Of a stretch of DNA of 18,449 bases, positions 5,690 through 14,215 are shown piece by piece (the stretch's first letter is position 1; each line of letters begins with the position of its first letter). Under the pieces are notes generated by a model. That model made no database searches and was not told the origin of the DNA. It saw nothing but the letters and a program-made list of their open reading frames with translations. The translations under genes were made by a program, and so were the position numbers. The stretch lies in NCBI GenBank assembly GCA_018065765.1, contig JAGHSR010000009.1:1-18449 (forward strand). The letters run 5' to 3'. The DNA comes from Candidatus Colicola coprequi (lineage in GTDB: Bacteria; Bacteroidota; Bacteroidia; Bacteroidales; Paludibacteraceae).

Positions 5690-5734
5690 ACTATTTTTAC
5701 TACGTTGCTTATGTCTTTGCAACGCTTTCGGCTG

Positions 5735-5766
5735 CAAAGGTACAAAAAATAATTGATATGAGCAAA
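5735..5766 (-). promoter_or_regulatory. Promoter of the DUF5678-retropepsin unit
   Basis: On the minus strand TTTG (5763-5766), 20 bases, then TACCTTTG (5735-5742). The start of transcription near 5728 gives a leader of about 40 bases to ATG 5689. Confidence 0.7.
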
Positions 5767-5901
5767 ATAAAATTCAGTTTTTATGGAAAAGTCAGACAAT
5801 TAGGGAATTTTGCACCTTCGCAACATCAGTCTATCATCACCTTATCATCACCTTTGAAACACCTTTGAGAAATATGCCAAAAATTAAGTTGCAGCGGAGT
5901 T

Positions 5902-5942
5902 GAAACGAAAACAGAAGCCCGATGGACTTCCGTTTTCGTTTC
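5902..5942. repeat. 16-bp inverted repeat
   Basis: GAAACGAAAACAGAAG (5902-5917) and its reverse complement with one change (5927-5942) flank a 9-base loop. In RNA the change is a G-U pair, so the stem is unbroken on one strand. It has no T-run, but it may stop transcription in this convergence-poor gap. The stretch 5767-5901 shows only AT-rich sequence and short repeats of ATCATCACCT and ACCTTTGA; no gene seen. Confidence 0.5.
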
Positions 5943-5968
5943 TGCGTTTCTGCGTTTCTGCGTTTCTG
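5937..5968. repeat. Four tandem copies of CGTTTCTG
   Basis: Four perfect 8-base units lie head to tail and share the right arm of the 5902-5942 inverted repeat. This is a microsatellite-like tract in non-coding DNA, likely length-variable. Confidence 0.7.
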
Positions 5969-5987
5969 CTCTTTCCCGAGGTTTCCG

Positions 5988-6007
5988 CTTGCGGAAAGTG
6001 AGGGATT
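5988..6007. repeat. Copy of the tRNA-Ser 3' end (possible attachment-site relic)
   Basis: These 20 bases are identical to 6099-6118, which span the last bases of the tRNA-Ser gene and its 3' flank. They are in direct orientation, 111 bases away, on the side where an element integrated at the tRNA 3' end would lie. The left part also forms the palindrome TTTCCGCTTGCGGAAA (5982-5997). Confidence 0.6.
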
Positions 6008-6052
6008 TCTCCGCAATCCCAAGTCTGCCTGAGGCATCCTTACAATCCAAAA

Positions 6053-6096
6053 GAAAAAGGCAGATTACAAGTAAACTTGCATCGTGCCTTTTTTTT
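6053..6096 (-). terminator. Terminator of tRNA-Ser
   Basis: AAAAAGGCA (6054-6062) pairs with TGCCTTTTT (6085-6093), with an inner CAAGT/ACTTG stem. A- and T-runs flank both sides, so it could work on either strand. It lies just past the tRNA 3' end on the minus strand. Confidence 0.6.
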
Positions 6097-6102
6097 GTCT
6101 TG

Positions 6103-6191
6103 CGGAAAGTGAGGGATTCGAACCCCCGGTACGACGTAATGCGTACACCGCATTTCGAGTGCGGCTCTTTCGACCACTCAGACAACTTTCC
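6103..6191 (-). tRNA. tRNA-Ser (anticodon CGA)
   Basis: The minus strand shows an acceptor stem GGAAAG (6186-6191) pairing with CTTTCC (6104-6109), with G as discriminator base at 6103. The anticodon arm is CCGCA-CTCGAAA-TGCGG with CGA as the anticodon. A long variable arm follows, typical of serine tRNAs, and a T arm GGGGGTTCGAATCCC (one G variant). The length of 89 bases is normal for the class II type. No CCA is encoded. It reads UCG codons. Frames reported across this stretch in several directions are not genes. Confidence 0.93.
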
Positions 6192-6243
6192 TTTTCGTTG
6201 GAATCCGCTCGCCGAAATGAATTGGCCTTACAAATTAGGCGGC

Positions 6244-6348
6244 TCACGATTCCTCCTCTTCAATCCACAACAGAGTTGTGTCTTGATTATTGCTCTCCGA
6301 TTTCTTATCTCGCTTCGCTCGAACGATTGTTTCGAACACAGTTCTCAT
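6244..6348 (-). CDS. Possible 34-aa small protein upstream of tRNA-Ser
   Basis: A frame from ATG 6348 to TGA 6244 would give a charged 34-residue peptide (starts MRTVFETIVRAKRDKK, ends WIEEEES). It starts about 27 bases after the predicted transcription start of the promoter at 6382-6412 and would share a transcript with the tRNA. I recognise no family; the only support is position. Confidence 0.2.
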   Translation of the reverse strand: MRTVFETIVRAKRDKKSESNNQDTTLLWIEEEES

Positions 6349-6381
6349 CGGTTGTTTTTGACTCCTTAGCGAAATCGGCGA

Positions 6382-6412
6382 CAAAGGTACTGCTTTTTTA
6401 TGAACCGTGCAA
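6382..6412 (-). promoter_or_regulatory. Promoter reading towards tRNA-Ser
   Basis: On the minus strand TTG (6410-6412), 20 bases, then TACCTTTG (6382-6389). The start near 6375 lies about 185 bases before the tRNA, so the leader is long or carries a small gene. Confidence 0.6.
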
Positions 6413-6458
6413 GAGATAGAGTTTTTTTTTGTTACAAAATCGAATTTTGCGATTTTAC

Positions 6459-6489
6459 TTGCACATGTCAAGTATTCTTTGTACTTTTG
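6459..6489 (+). promoter_or_regulatory. Promoter of the dxs operon
   Basis: TTG (6459-6461), 20 bases, then TACTTTTG (6482-6489) fit the Bacteroidota consensus. It is back to back with the tRNA promoter at 6382-6412. The predicted start near 6496 gives a dxs leader of about 90 bases. Confidence 0.65.
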
Positions 6490-6492
6490 CGC

Positions 6493-6542
6493 GCTGAACT
6501 GCGCTCGGCAAATGGATGGTCCCATTGCCTCTCGCGTTCAGC
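6493..6542 (+). promoter_or_regulatory. Structured leader hairpin before dxs
   Basis: GCTGAAC (6493-6499) pairs with GTTCAGC (6536-6542). Inside it GGCAA-A-TGG (6507-6515) pairs with CCATTGCC (6522-6529) with one bulged A. The hairpin covers more than half of the predicted dxs leader. No T-run follows, so it is not a standard terminator. It matches no riboswitch I know; a control role is inference. Confidence 0.45.
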
Positions 6543-6584
6543 AGATCTTGACATCGATTGAAGACCATGTCTTCATTATGTAGT

Positions 6585-8495
6585 ATGGAATATAAGTACT
6601 TAACGCATATTGACTTTCCTTCGGACCTAAAGAGACTGCCCAAGGAGTTACTGCCTGATGTTTGTGCCGAGTTGCGCAATTTCATCATTGAGGAATTGAG
6701 TCATAACCCCGGTCATTTGGCCTCTTCACTGGGCGCAATTGAGTTGACTGTCGCATTGCACTATGTGTTTGACACGCCATACGACCAATTGGTGTGGGAT
6801 GTGGGTCATCAGGCCTATGCTCATAAGATACTGACAGGTCGTCGTGCCAAGTTTCACACCAATCGTCAGTTTCATGGTTTAGCACCTTTCCCCACACCCA
6901 AGGAGAGCGAGTATGATGCCATGGTGTCAGGTCATGCCAGCAACAGTATTTCTGCTGCATTAGGCATAGAGATTGCATCCGAGATGAAGGGTGAGCGACG
7001 TAATGTGGTGGCTATCATTGGTGATGGTGCTATGACCGGAGGTTTGGCATTCGAGGGATTGAACAACACCTCTATGGATAAGAACAACCTGCTCATTATC
7101 CTCAATGACAACAATATGGCTATAGACCCTATCAAGGGTGGTTTTACACAATATTTAGTAGACATAACGACCAACGAGCGCTACAATAAATGGCGTTGGC
7201 GTGCTTATCAATGGATGGTGCGTCATAAGTTGATGAATGAGCAATGTACAAGTCATCTACGTCGTTTCTCTACCAGTCTGAAGGCTATTTTGTCACACCA
7301 ACAGCGCAATATATTTCAAGGTTTGAATCTTCGTTATTTTGGTCCGGCCGATGGTCACAACGTAATAGACCTTGTACGTATCTTGAGTGAGATAAAGAAA
7401 CACCGTGGCCCCAAAGTTCTGCATATCATCACCAAGAAAGGAAAAGGGTATGCCCCTGCCGAGAATGACCAGACCGTTTGGCATGCTCCCGGAGAGTTTA
7501 ATGTAAACAATGGTGAACGTTTAAATGCTAATGGTGCAGGTGTGAAACTTTGGCAGGAAGTGTTTGGTGAAACGCTCCTTGAATTGGCTAAACAGGATCG
7601 CCGCGTTGTAGGTATTACCCCTGCAATGCCGAGTGGTTGCAGCATGACTATCTTGCAGCATGAATTGCCTGAGCGCGTGTTTGATGTGGGTATAGCTGAG
7701 GGGCATGCCGTCACTTTTTCTGCAGGATTGGCTAAACAAGGGATAGTGCCGTACTGCAATATCTACTCCAGTTTCATGCAACGCGCCTACGACAATATCA
7801 TTCACGATGTAGCATTGATGAATCTGCATGTGGTTTTTTGTATTGATAGGGCAGGCATAGTCGGCAACGATGGTGCGACTCACCATGGGCTGATGGATTT
7901 AGCCTATTTGCGTCCTATTCCTAATATGACAATCGGTGCACCGCGAACTGCTGAAGATTTACGAGAAATGCTCCATCTGGCTCGAGATTGGAATGGACCT
8001 ATTGCTATTCGTTACCCACGTGGCAGAACGGTTTATGATGAAACTGCAACACTGACGCAATATCCGATGATAGTGGGCAAGGCTGTTCCTATGTGTGTGA
8101 CCATGCAGGATGCCCATCACGGTGAACTGGCTGTGTTGAGTATTGGCGCTATAGGGAACGTCGTATTAGATGCTATTCAGGAACTGAAAGCAACTACCTC
8201 CATGGAGATAGCGCACTACGATATGCGATGGCTCAAACCGATTGATACGGAAGTGCTGGATTATGTGGGTTCCCATTATGCCCACGTGGTGACTGTGGAG
8301 GATGGGATGATTACGGGTGGTTTGGGCAGTGCTGTGTCAGAGTACTTTATGGAACATGGTTGTCATGTTTCCGTCACTCGGTTGGGGGTGAACGATCAAT
8401 TCGTGGAACATGGTAGTACCAAAGAACTATATCAGATGTTACATTTAGATAAACAAGGGATATGCGAATCGTTATTGCAGGTGCTGGAGAAGTAG
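6585..8495 (+). CDS. dxs: 1-deoxy-D-xylulose-5-phosphate synthase
   Basis: Catalyses the first step of the MEP isoprenoid pathway, joining pyruvate and glyceraldehyde 3-phosphate with thiamine diphosphate as cofactor. The product is 636 aa from ATG 6585; TTG 6558 and ATG 6567 are in frame but precede the usual N-terminus of the family (MEYKYL.. fits). Seen are GHLASSLGAIELT in the N-terminal part, the cofactor-binding GDGAMTGG (about 146-153) with NDNNM downstream, the transketolase-type catalytic Glu in VGIAEGHA (E372), and IDRAGIVGNDGATHHG in the pyrimidine-binding domain. A C-terminal transketolase domain ends the protein. Length is normal. Its end overlaps trkA by 34 bases, and a 23-codon frame in the leader (6512-6583) stops one base before its ATG. 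Bacteroidales commonly have dxs, trkA and trkH together. Confidence 0.96.
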   Translation: MEYKYLTHIDFPSDLKRLPKELLPDVCAELRNFIIEELSHNPGHLASSLGAIELTVALHYVFDTPYDQLVWDVGHQAYAHKILTGRRAKFHTNRQFHGLAPFPTPKESEYDAMVSGHASNSISAALGIEIASEMKGERRNVVAIIGDGAMTGGLAFEGLNNTSMDKNNLLIILNDNNMAIDPIKGGFTQYLVDITTNERYNKWRWRAYQWMVRHKLMNEQCTSHLRRFSTSLKAILSHQQRNIFQGLNLRYFGPADGHNVIDLVRILSEIKKHRGPKVLHIITKKGKGYAPAENDQTVWHAPGEFNVNNGERLNANGAGVKLWQEVFGETLLELAKQDRRVVGITPAMPSGCSMTILQHELPERVFDVGIAEGHAVTFSAGLAKQGIVPYCNIYSSFMQRAYDNIIHDVALMNLHVVFCIDRAGIVGNDGATHHGLMDLAYLRPIPNMTIGAPRTAEDLREMLHLARDWNGPIAIRYPRGRTVYDETATLTQYPMIVGKAVPMCVTMQDAHHGELAVLSIGAIGNVVLDAIQELKATTSMEIAHYDMRWLKPIDTEVLDYVGSHYAHVVTVEDGMITGGLGSAVSEYFMEHGCHVSVTRLGVNDQFVEHGSTKELYQMLHLDKQGICESLLQVLEK

Positions 8496-9796
8496 GCACC
8501 CATTTGGCTAAACTACTTTCTCGAGAGAACATGGAAATCAGTTTGATGGATGAAAGTGCAGAGCGTCTTGGTGACTTAGACGCTAACTATGACCTAATAA
8601 CACGTGTGGGTAATCCTACATCCATTCATGATCTGACTGACATAGGTGTCAAAGATGCAGACCTATTCATTTCCGTCACTCCATCAGAGACGGAGAATAT
8701 GACTTCATGCCTAATAGCCAATCAGTTAGGAGCCAAAAAGACACTTGCTCGTATAGATAACTACGAATATTTGTTGCCGGAAAACAGGCGTTTCTTTGAG
8801 GATATGGGTCTCAACCATCTGATTTATCCAGAGGTTTTGGCGGCACACGAGATAGTGGAATCTCTTCACACCAATTGGCTTAGGTATCGTATATCGCTTT
8901 GTGAAGGAGCTTTGCAGATGAGTGTGGTTAAAATTCGCGAGAATGCTCCCGTGATAGGACAAACATTTGCTTCAGGATACTATGACCATGGATGTTATCG
9001 TATCGTGGCTATTAAGCGTGGTCAGGATACGATTATTCCTAAAGGTACGGACGAGGTTCAAGCAGATGATATGGTATATGCTATTTGCACGAAAGAGAAT
9101 ATCGAATTTATGCGTGAGCAGTTTGGCAAACCCAAACGCGAAATCAAGAATGTCATTTTCTATGGTGGAACCCGTATTACTCAGAAAGCTGCACAACAGT
9201 TGCCTTCGGATATGAACATCAAGATTTTGGAAGCAAACAAAGATTTGTGCTATCATTTGAGCGAGAAAGTGAATAATGCTCTCATAATCAATGTAGATGG
9301 TTCGGATATGGAGTCACTTAAGGAGGAGGGGATACAGGATGCAGACGCGTTTGTTGCTGTTACCGACCATAGTGAGGCTAACATTTTTGCATGTTTGGCT
9401 GCCAAGCGTTTTGGCGTGAAAAAAACCATTGCTGAGGTGGAGAATATAGACTACATAGCCATGGCAGAAGGTTTGGATATAGGAACCGTTCTCAACAAGA
9501 AAACCATCGCAGCCAGTTACATTTATCAGATGCTGCTCAATGCCAGCGTGCTCAACGTGAGGAATTTGACCACTGCCGATGCACAAATTGTTGAGTTCAT
9601 GGCTACGGAAGGTAGTCGTGTCACTCGCAAAAAGATTCGCGATGTGGGACTGCCTGATGAATCCACCATTGGTGGTATTGTTCGTGCCGGAGAAGGTTTG
9701 TTGGTTAATGGGGATACGGAAGTGTTGCCGGGCGATCAGGTGGTTGTGCTTTGCAAGAGCCACGTAATTCGTAAATTAGAAAAGTACTTTAAATGA
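8462..9796 (+). CDS. trkA: Trk potassium uptake regulatory subunit TrkA
   Basis: Cytosolic gating subunit of the TrkH potassium channel; it binds NAD(H)/ATP through RCK domains. The 444 aa hold two RCK-N/RCK-C halves. The first Rossmann fold is canonical, GAGEVG (7-12) with an acidic end of strand two (D30). The second, near residue 230, reads YGGTRITQKAAQQ and lacks the last Gly of the usual loop, so nucleotide binding there may be weak. TrkA_C-type regions lie at about 140-220 and 370-444. The gene overlaps dxs by 34 bases and trkH by the ATGA tetranucleotide, so translation of the three is coupled. Length is close to the E. coli protein (458 aa). Confidence 0.95.
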   Translation: MRIVIAGAGEVGTHLAKLLSRENMEISLMDESAERLGDLDANYDLITRVGNPTSIHDLTDIGVKDADLFISVTPSETENMTSCLIANQLGAKKTLARIDNYEYLLPENRRFFEDMGLNHLIYPEVLAAHEIVESLHTNWLRYRISLCEGALQMSVVKIRENAPVIGQTFASGYYDHGCYRIVAIKRGQDTIIPKGTDEVQADDMVYAICTKENIEFMREQFGKPKREIKNVIFYGGTRITQKAAQQLPSDMNIKILEANKDLCYHLSEKVNNALIINVDGSDMESLKEEGIQDADAFVAVTDHSEANIFACLAAKRFGVKKTIAEVENIDYIAMAEGLDIGTVLNKKTIAASYIYQMLLNASVLNVRNLTTADAQIVEFMATEGSRVTRKKIRDVGLPDESTIGGIVRAGEGLLVNGDTEVLPGDQVVVLCKSHVIRKLEKYFK

Positions 9797-11286
9797 CACA
9801 CGTATTCAATAGCAGATTGGTTTTTCGCACCATGGGTGCGTTGACTTTGATAGAGGCATTTTTTATGGCTATTGCGACCGGTGTTAGCTGGTGGTACAAT
9901 GAACCGGATTTGGGTGCATTTGTTGTTTCAACAGTTGTGACATTGCTAACATCCATGTGGGGATTTATATTTGGTCGAAACGCTCCCAAGCATGTTGGGG
10001 AGCGAGAAGGTTATGTTATAGTGGCTTTCGTATGGATTATTTTTTCCATTTTCGGTATGCTGCCGTACTACCTAAGCGGTCATATATCCACTATCACGGA
10101 TGCATGGTTTGAAACCATGTCCGGTTTTACTACTACCGGTGCCACTATACTGACTGATATAGAGAGTCTCAGCCATGGTGCTCTTTTTTGGCGTTCGATG
10201 ACGCAATGGTTGGGTGGAATGGGAATCATTGTGTTGTGTATAGCGCTGCTTCCGATGTTCGGCTTGGGCGGCATGCAGCTTTACGCAGCCGAAGTAACGG
10301 GTGTGAATTATGAGAAACTATCGCCGCGTATCGCCGATACTGCTAAACACTTGTGGGTTACCTATATTGTACTTACTCTGCTGGAGACCGGCCTGCTATG
10401 GATAGAAGGAATGGGACTGTTTGATAGTATTTGTCATTCATTTTGCACCGTTGCAACAGGTGGTTTTTCTACCAAGAACATGAGTATTGCTTATTACACC
10501 AATCCTGCTATCCACTATACGATAGGTACATTTATGTTGCTTTCGTCCATCAACTTTGCCATGATTATCCTTTTGTTCCGTCGTAAGCCAGAGCGCCTAA
10601 TACATGACGAAGAAACACACTGGTTCTTAGGTGCTGCAGGCATTGCTACGCTCGTACTGACCGTAGGGCTGATGGTGGACCATTGGGCAGATGTTGCGGG
10701 AACGGGTGTGATGGGATTTTTCCAACAACTTGAACTGAGTTTCCGTGAAGGATTCTTCACCACAGTGGCAACTATGACATCATCGGGATTTGCCATCACG
10801 GACTATATGACGTGGGCTCCTTTTCTGTGGGTGCTTGTTTTCTTTCTCATGTTTACGGGCGGTTCATCGGGTTCAACCGCAGGTGGAATCAAGTGGGTTC
10901 GTTTGGCAGTATTTGCCAAGTCGGGATTGGCGGAATTCAAACGTCGCATTCACCCTAATGCCATTGTACCTATCAAACTGAACGGCAAACCTATCACCCA
11001 AGAAACTACCAACAATGTAATGGCTTTTATGGTGATTTATTTGATAGTATTGGTAGTGACCACGTTGGCTTTTTGTGCTCTCGGTGTGGATTTCGATGAG
11101 TCCATCGGTGCTGCTGTATCTGCTATAGGTAATGTGGGCCCCAGTATTGGGCAGTATGGTCCAGCGGGCACGTATGCAATGTTCCCAACTATTGGTAAAT
11201 GGCTGATGACTTTTGTGATGCTAGTTGGACGTTTGGAAATCTTTACCGTAATATTGCTCTTTACGAAAGTACTTTGGAAAAAATAA
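9793..11286 (+). CDS. trkH: Trk potassium uptake membrane channel TrkH
   Basis: Inner-membrane potassium channel partner of TrkA. The 497-aa protein has about ten hydrophobic segments and four pore loops that can be read off: SGFTTTGATIL, VATGGFSTKN, MTSSGFAITD and AIGNVGPSIG. The glycine after each filter segment, which lets potassium pass, is present in all four. MFTGGSSGSTAGGIKWVR before the third-to-fourth repeat link is a strong family signature. The start overlaps the trkA stop (ATGA). The next gene starts two bases after its TAA. Confidence 0.95.
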   Translation: MTHVFNSRLVFRTMGALTLIEAFFMAIATGVSWWYNEPDLGAFVVSTVVTLLTSMWGFIFGRNAPKHVGEREGYVIVAFVWIIFSIFGMLPYYLSGHISTITDAWFETMSGFTTTGATILTDIESLSHGALFWRSMTQWLGGMGIIVLCIALLPMFGLGGMQLYAAEVTGVNYEKLSPRIADTAKHLWVTYIVLTLLETGLLWIEGMGLFDSICHSFCTVATGGFSTKNMSIAYYTNPAIHYTIGTFMLLSSINFAMIILLFRRKPERLIHDEETHWFLGAAGIATLVLTVGLMVDHWADVAGTGVMGFFQQLELSFREGFFTTVATMTSSGFAITDYMTWAPFLWVLVFFLMFTGGSSGSTAGGIKWVRLAVFAKSGLAEFKRRIHPNAIVPIKLNGKPITQETTNNVMAFMVIYLIVLVVTTLAFCALGVDFDESIGAAVSAIGNVGPSIGQYGPAGTYAMFPTIGKWLMTFVMLVGRLEIFTVILLFTKVLWKK

Positions 11287-11287
11287 G

Positions 11288-12610
11288 ATGAACGTGATGC
11301 GTCCGAAACATATTGTCTTATTTGTGTTCAGTTGTTTAGTACTGTTGGGTGGGGTATGTGTATTGTTCCCGCAGCAATCTACGCTGTTTCGTTGGCCGAC
11401 ATTGGGAGAAGTGTTTGGCAAACCTTCAGAAGTAGCTGATACCCTTGTATTGGCAGATACGTTAGAGACTATTGCTATTCAGATGTCATCCGATTCGCTG
11501 AGATTGGATACTATAGTGCCGAACCATGTACCGGATTATTCATACGAGCCGGATACAGTATTTCCGCAAGCTGCCTTAGCTGCCTTTTATCGTGCTTTGC
11601 GTTGTGCCGATACGAGTGTGGTGCGTGTTGTGCACTATGGCGACTCGCAAATAGAGGAGGATCGTATGTCTTCATCTCTGCGTCGCTACCTGCAACGTGA
11701 ATATGGGGGAGGTGGAGTAGGACTTATTCCATTGCATCAGACGATACCGACTTTGACGCTGAGTCAGCGTCTGTATATGAACGATGTCATGCAGACTACC
11801 CAACAAGGCCCCAAGCGATATATGGTTTATGGTCCGCGTTCTCTACGTCGCACGACCAATCAATATGGTATGATGGGGCAGGTGGCTGTGATGAATGATT
11901 CGTTAGTGGCGGGTAGCGAAGATCTCATACTGAAATTAGAACCGATGTCGTCAAAAGTTGCTACGGATACTTATTTTTCTCGAATACGCGTGTTCGCAGA
12001 CACGACCATTCACTATACAACATCGCAGTTGGAGGATAGCACTAGTTCAGCGGAAATACACTTGAGCGGCAGAGGGGATGTATATGGTATCTCGTTGGAG
12101 ACATCGATGGGGGTAATGCTAGATAATATACCCATGCGAGGCTGCAACGGAAACGTATTCACACAGATGGACTCAATGCAGTTGGCTACCTATTTTAGCG
12201 AAACCCATACGGCTTTGATTATTTTGCAGTTTGGTGGGAACAGTATACCATCTGCTAAGGATGAGAGTTATATTCGTTCTGCCGTGTATGCCCTGCGCTT
12301 GCAAGTTCGGTTCTTGCGCTCCTGTGCTCCGAATGCTTCTATTTTGTTTATCGGGCCTAGTGATATGCTCACATCTATAGACGGAGAATTACAAACCTAT
12401 CCACTGATTCCTTATATGGATCATTTGTTAAGCCAAATGGCTCGCTCTGAGAATATAGCATATTTCAGCCTGTACAATGCTATGGGTGGAAGAAATAGTA
12501 TGATAAGTTGGCAGCAAAAGGGATGGGCCGGTAGCGATGGTGTGCATTTCTCACGTTGCGGAGCCGAGAAAGCTACCGATAAACTAATCAAATGGATGTT
12601 TCCGAACTAA
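11288..12610 (+). CDS. SGNH/GDSL-type hydrolase, probable partner of the MBOAT acyltransferase
   Basis: An extracytoplasmic SGNH-fold esterase or acyltransferase of 440 aa. A signal anchor or signal peptide covers residues 8-28 (hydrophobic, preceded by Arg-Pro-Lys). The catalytic blocks are block I HYGDSQIEED with nucleophile S120, block III FGGNS with N318, and block V SDGVHF with D417 and H420. RGCNGNVF (284-291) may supply the block II Gly. The long region 130-290 between blocks is probably a carbohydrate-binding insert. It is followed at once by an MBOAT gene (TAATG), the arrangement of AlgI/AlgJ-AlgX-type pairs in which MBOAT passes an acyl group across the membrane and the SGNH protein moves it to a glycan. 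The glycan here is unknown. Two bases separate it from trkH. Confidence 0.8.
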   Translation: MNVMRPKHIVLFVFSCLVLLGGVCVLFPQQSTLFRWPTLGEVFGKPSEVADTLVLADTLETIAIQMSSDSLRLDTIVPNHVPDYSYEPDTVFPQAALAAFYRALRCADTSVVRVVHYGDSQIEEDRMSSSLRRYLQREYGGGGVGLIPLHQTIPTLTLSQRLYMNDVMQTTQQGPKRYMVYGPRSLRRTTNQYGMMGQVAVMNDSLVAGSEDLILKLEPMSSKVATDTYFSRIRVFADTTIHYTTSQLEDSTSSAEIHLSGRGDVYGISLETSMGVMLDNIPMRGCNGNVFTQMDSMQLATYFSETHTALIILQFGGNSIPSAKDESYIRSAVYALRLQVRFLRSCAPNASILFIGPSDMLTSIDGELQTYPLIPYMDHLLSQMARSENIAYFSLYNAMGGRNSMISWQQKGWAGSDGVHFSRCGAEKATDKLIKWMFPN

Positions 12611-14196
12611 TGGATTTCTTGCATTACATATTCTCCTTCAATAGCGAAAGTCCGCTGCTGTTTACTCAGTTCTACTTTTGGGCTTTCTTCGCTGTTGTAT
12701 ATGCAGGATTTGCGTTGATTATGGAATTTGGTTCCAAACAAGGCAAAACAGCCAAAGCGCGCCTGCACATGCGCAACGTGTTCCTTATGTTAGTTAGTTG
12801 GTTCTTCTATTACAAGACTTCCGGTCAAGCACTTGCCATCTTGGCTTTTGTTACGTGCAGCGATTGGATCATAGCCCAACAGATATATCGAACCAACAGC
12901 ACCCAAAAACATTGGGCTGCTAACTTGTGGCTGCTGCTGAGTGTGTTGATAGATTTGAGTTTTTTGTGTTACTTCAAGTATGCATATTTTGGTGTGGATG
13001 TAGTAAATTCGATTTGTGGTACACATTTTAGTATCGTTGATAAGATCATTTTGCCGGTTGGCATATCGTTCTATACATTCCAGGTTATCAGTTATACGAC
13101 AGATGTCTATCGAGGAAAAGTTCAACCAGTGAAAAATCTGTTGGATTTTGGATTTTATGTCAGTTTCTTCCCTCAGTTGGTGGCAGGTCCTATTGTTCGC
13201 GCATCGGAATTTATTCCTCAATTATACAAGCCATTTTTTCTTGGTCGTCGTCAGTTTGGCATTGCGGTATTTTGGATATTAAATGGTTTGATGAAGAAGA
13301 TTATCCTGAGTGACTATTTGGCTGTTAACCTCATAGACCGCGTATTCGATAATCCGTTGCTCTTTACCGGTTTTGAGAATTTATTTGCTCTATTCGCCTA
13401 TTCGCTGCAGGTGTATGCCGATTTCTCCGGATATACGGATATCGCTATTGGTGTGGCAATGCTGATGGGATTTTATTTGCCGAAGAACTTTGACTCTCCC
13501 TATAAATCACGTAATCCACAGGAGTTTTGGCGTCGCTGGCATCAGTCGCTCTCTCGTTGGCTGAAGGGGTATGTATATATCCCACTTGGGGGCAATCGTA
13601 CGTTGTTAGGGTTCAAGACCGGCAAACTATTGGCATCCAATGTCAATTCATTCTTGACCATGCTGATAGGTGGGCTATGGCATGGAGCCAGTTGGAATTT
13701 TGTCATTTGGGGCGGACTGAATGGTGTAGGTATGATTATTTCCAAGAGTTGGGCTGCGCTCAAACAGCGTCTTGGCATAACCGATTTCATCGGTAAACGC
13801 CGTATTTTAAGCAAAGTGGAAGATGTGGTAGCTATAGTTCTCACCTTTACCTTTATTACTTTTACCCGTCTTTTTTTCCGTTCCGGTAGTAATTTGGACC
13901 CTGCTACTCAAAACGAAGTTGCGTGGCGAACAGCCAAGCAGATGATGGGACAAATAGTAGGAGCATGGAATAGCGCCATTATCCCTGATTTTCTAAGAGA
14001 ATATCACGTGGTGGTCATTTTGTTTGTGTTGGGAATGATTATCCATTGGCTACCTGCTCATTTCAAACGTTGGTATAGACTTAATTTTGCTATGATGCCA
14101 CTATGGCTGATGGCTATATGTGTCACAATGGCGGTTTTTGTCGCATATCAGTTTATCACCGCAGACATGCAACCGTTCATATATTTCCAATTCTGA
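12610..14196 (+). CDS. MBOAT-family O-acyltransferase (AlgI/DltB-like)
   Basis: Multi-pass membrane acyltransferase that hands an acetyl or similar group from the cytosol to an extracytoplasmic acceptor, probably via the SGNH protein before it. From ATG 12610 it has 528 aa; an in-frame ATG at 12592 would overlap the previous gene by 19 bases. The ATG at 12610 forms TAATG with that gene's stop and gives the N-terminus usual for the family (MDFLHYIFSF). Seen are the ILPVGISFYTFQ and FFPQLVAGPIVR segments, EFWRRWHQSLSRWLK with H311, and GLWHGASWNF with the invariant His (H358). Length and topology (about 11-12 hydrophobic segments) are normal. Confidence 0.92.
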   Translation: MDFLHYIFSFNSESPLLFTQFYFWAFFAVVYAGFALIMEFGSKQGKTAKARLHMRNVFLMLVSWFFYYKTSGQALAILAFVTCSDWIIAQQIYRTNSTQKHWAANLWLLLSVLIDLSFLCYFKYAYFGVDVVNSICGTHFSIVDKIILPVGISFYTFQVISYTTDVYRGKVQPVKNLLDFGFYVSFFPQLVAGPIVRASEFIPQLYKPFFLGRRQFGIAVFWILNGLMKKIILSDYLAVNLIDRVFDNPLLFTGFENLFALFAYSLQVYADFSGYTDIAIGVAMLMGFYLPKNFDSPYKSRNPQEFWRRWHQSLSRWLKGYVYIPLGGNRTLLGFKTGKLLASNVNSFLTMLIGGLWHGASWNFVIWGGLNGVGMIISKSWAALKQRLGITDFIGKRRILSKVEDVVAIVLTFTFITFTRLFFRSGSNLDPATQNEVAWRTAKQMMGQIVGAWNSAIIPDFLREYHVVVILFVLGMIIHWLPAHFKRWYRLNFAMMPLWLMAICVTMAVFVAYQFITADMQPFIYFQF

Positions 14197-14215
14197 TAAA
14201 TAAACAATCAAGAAC

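Noticed and set aside
5826..6525. Several overlapping frames around the tRNA (both strands)
   Set aside because: They run through the tRNA-Ser gene, tandem CGTTTCTG units and terminator sequence; products are low-complexity and unrelated to known proteins.
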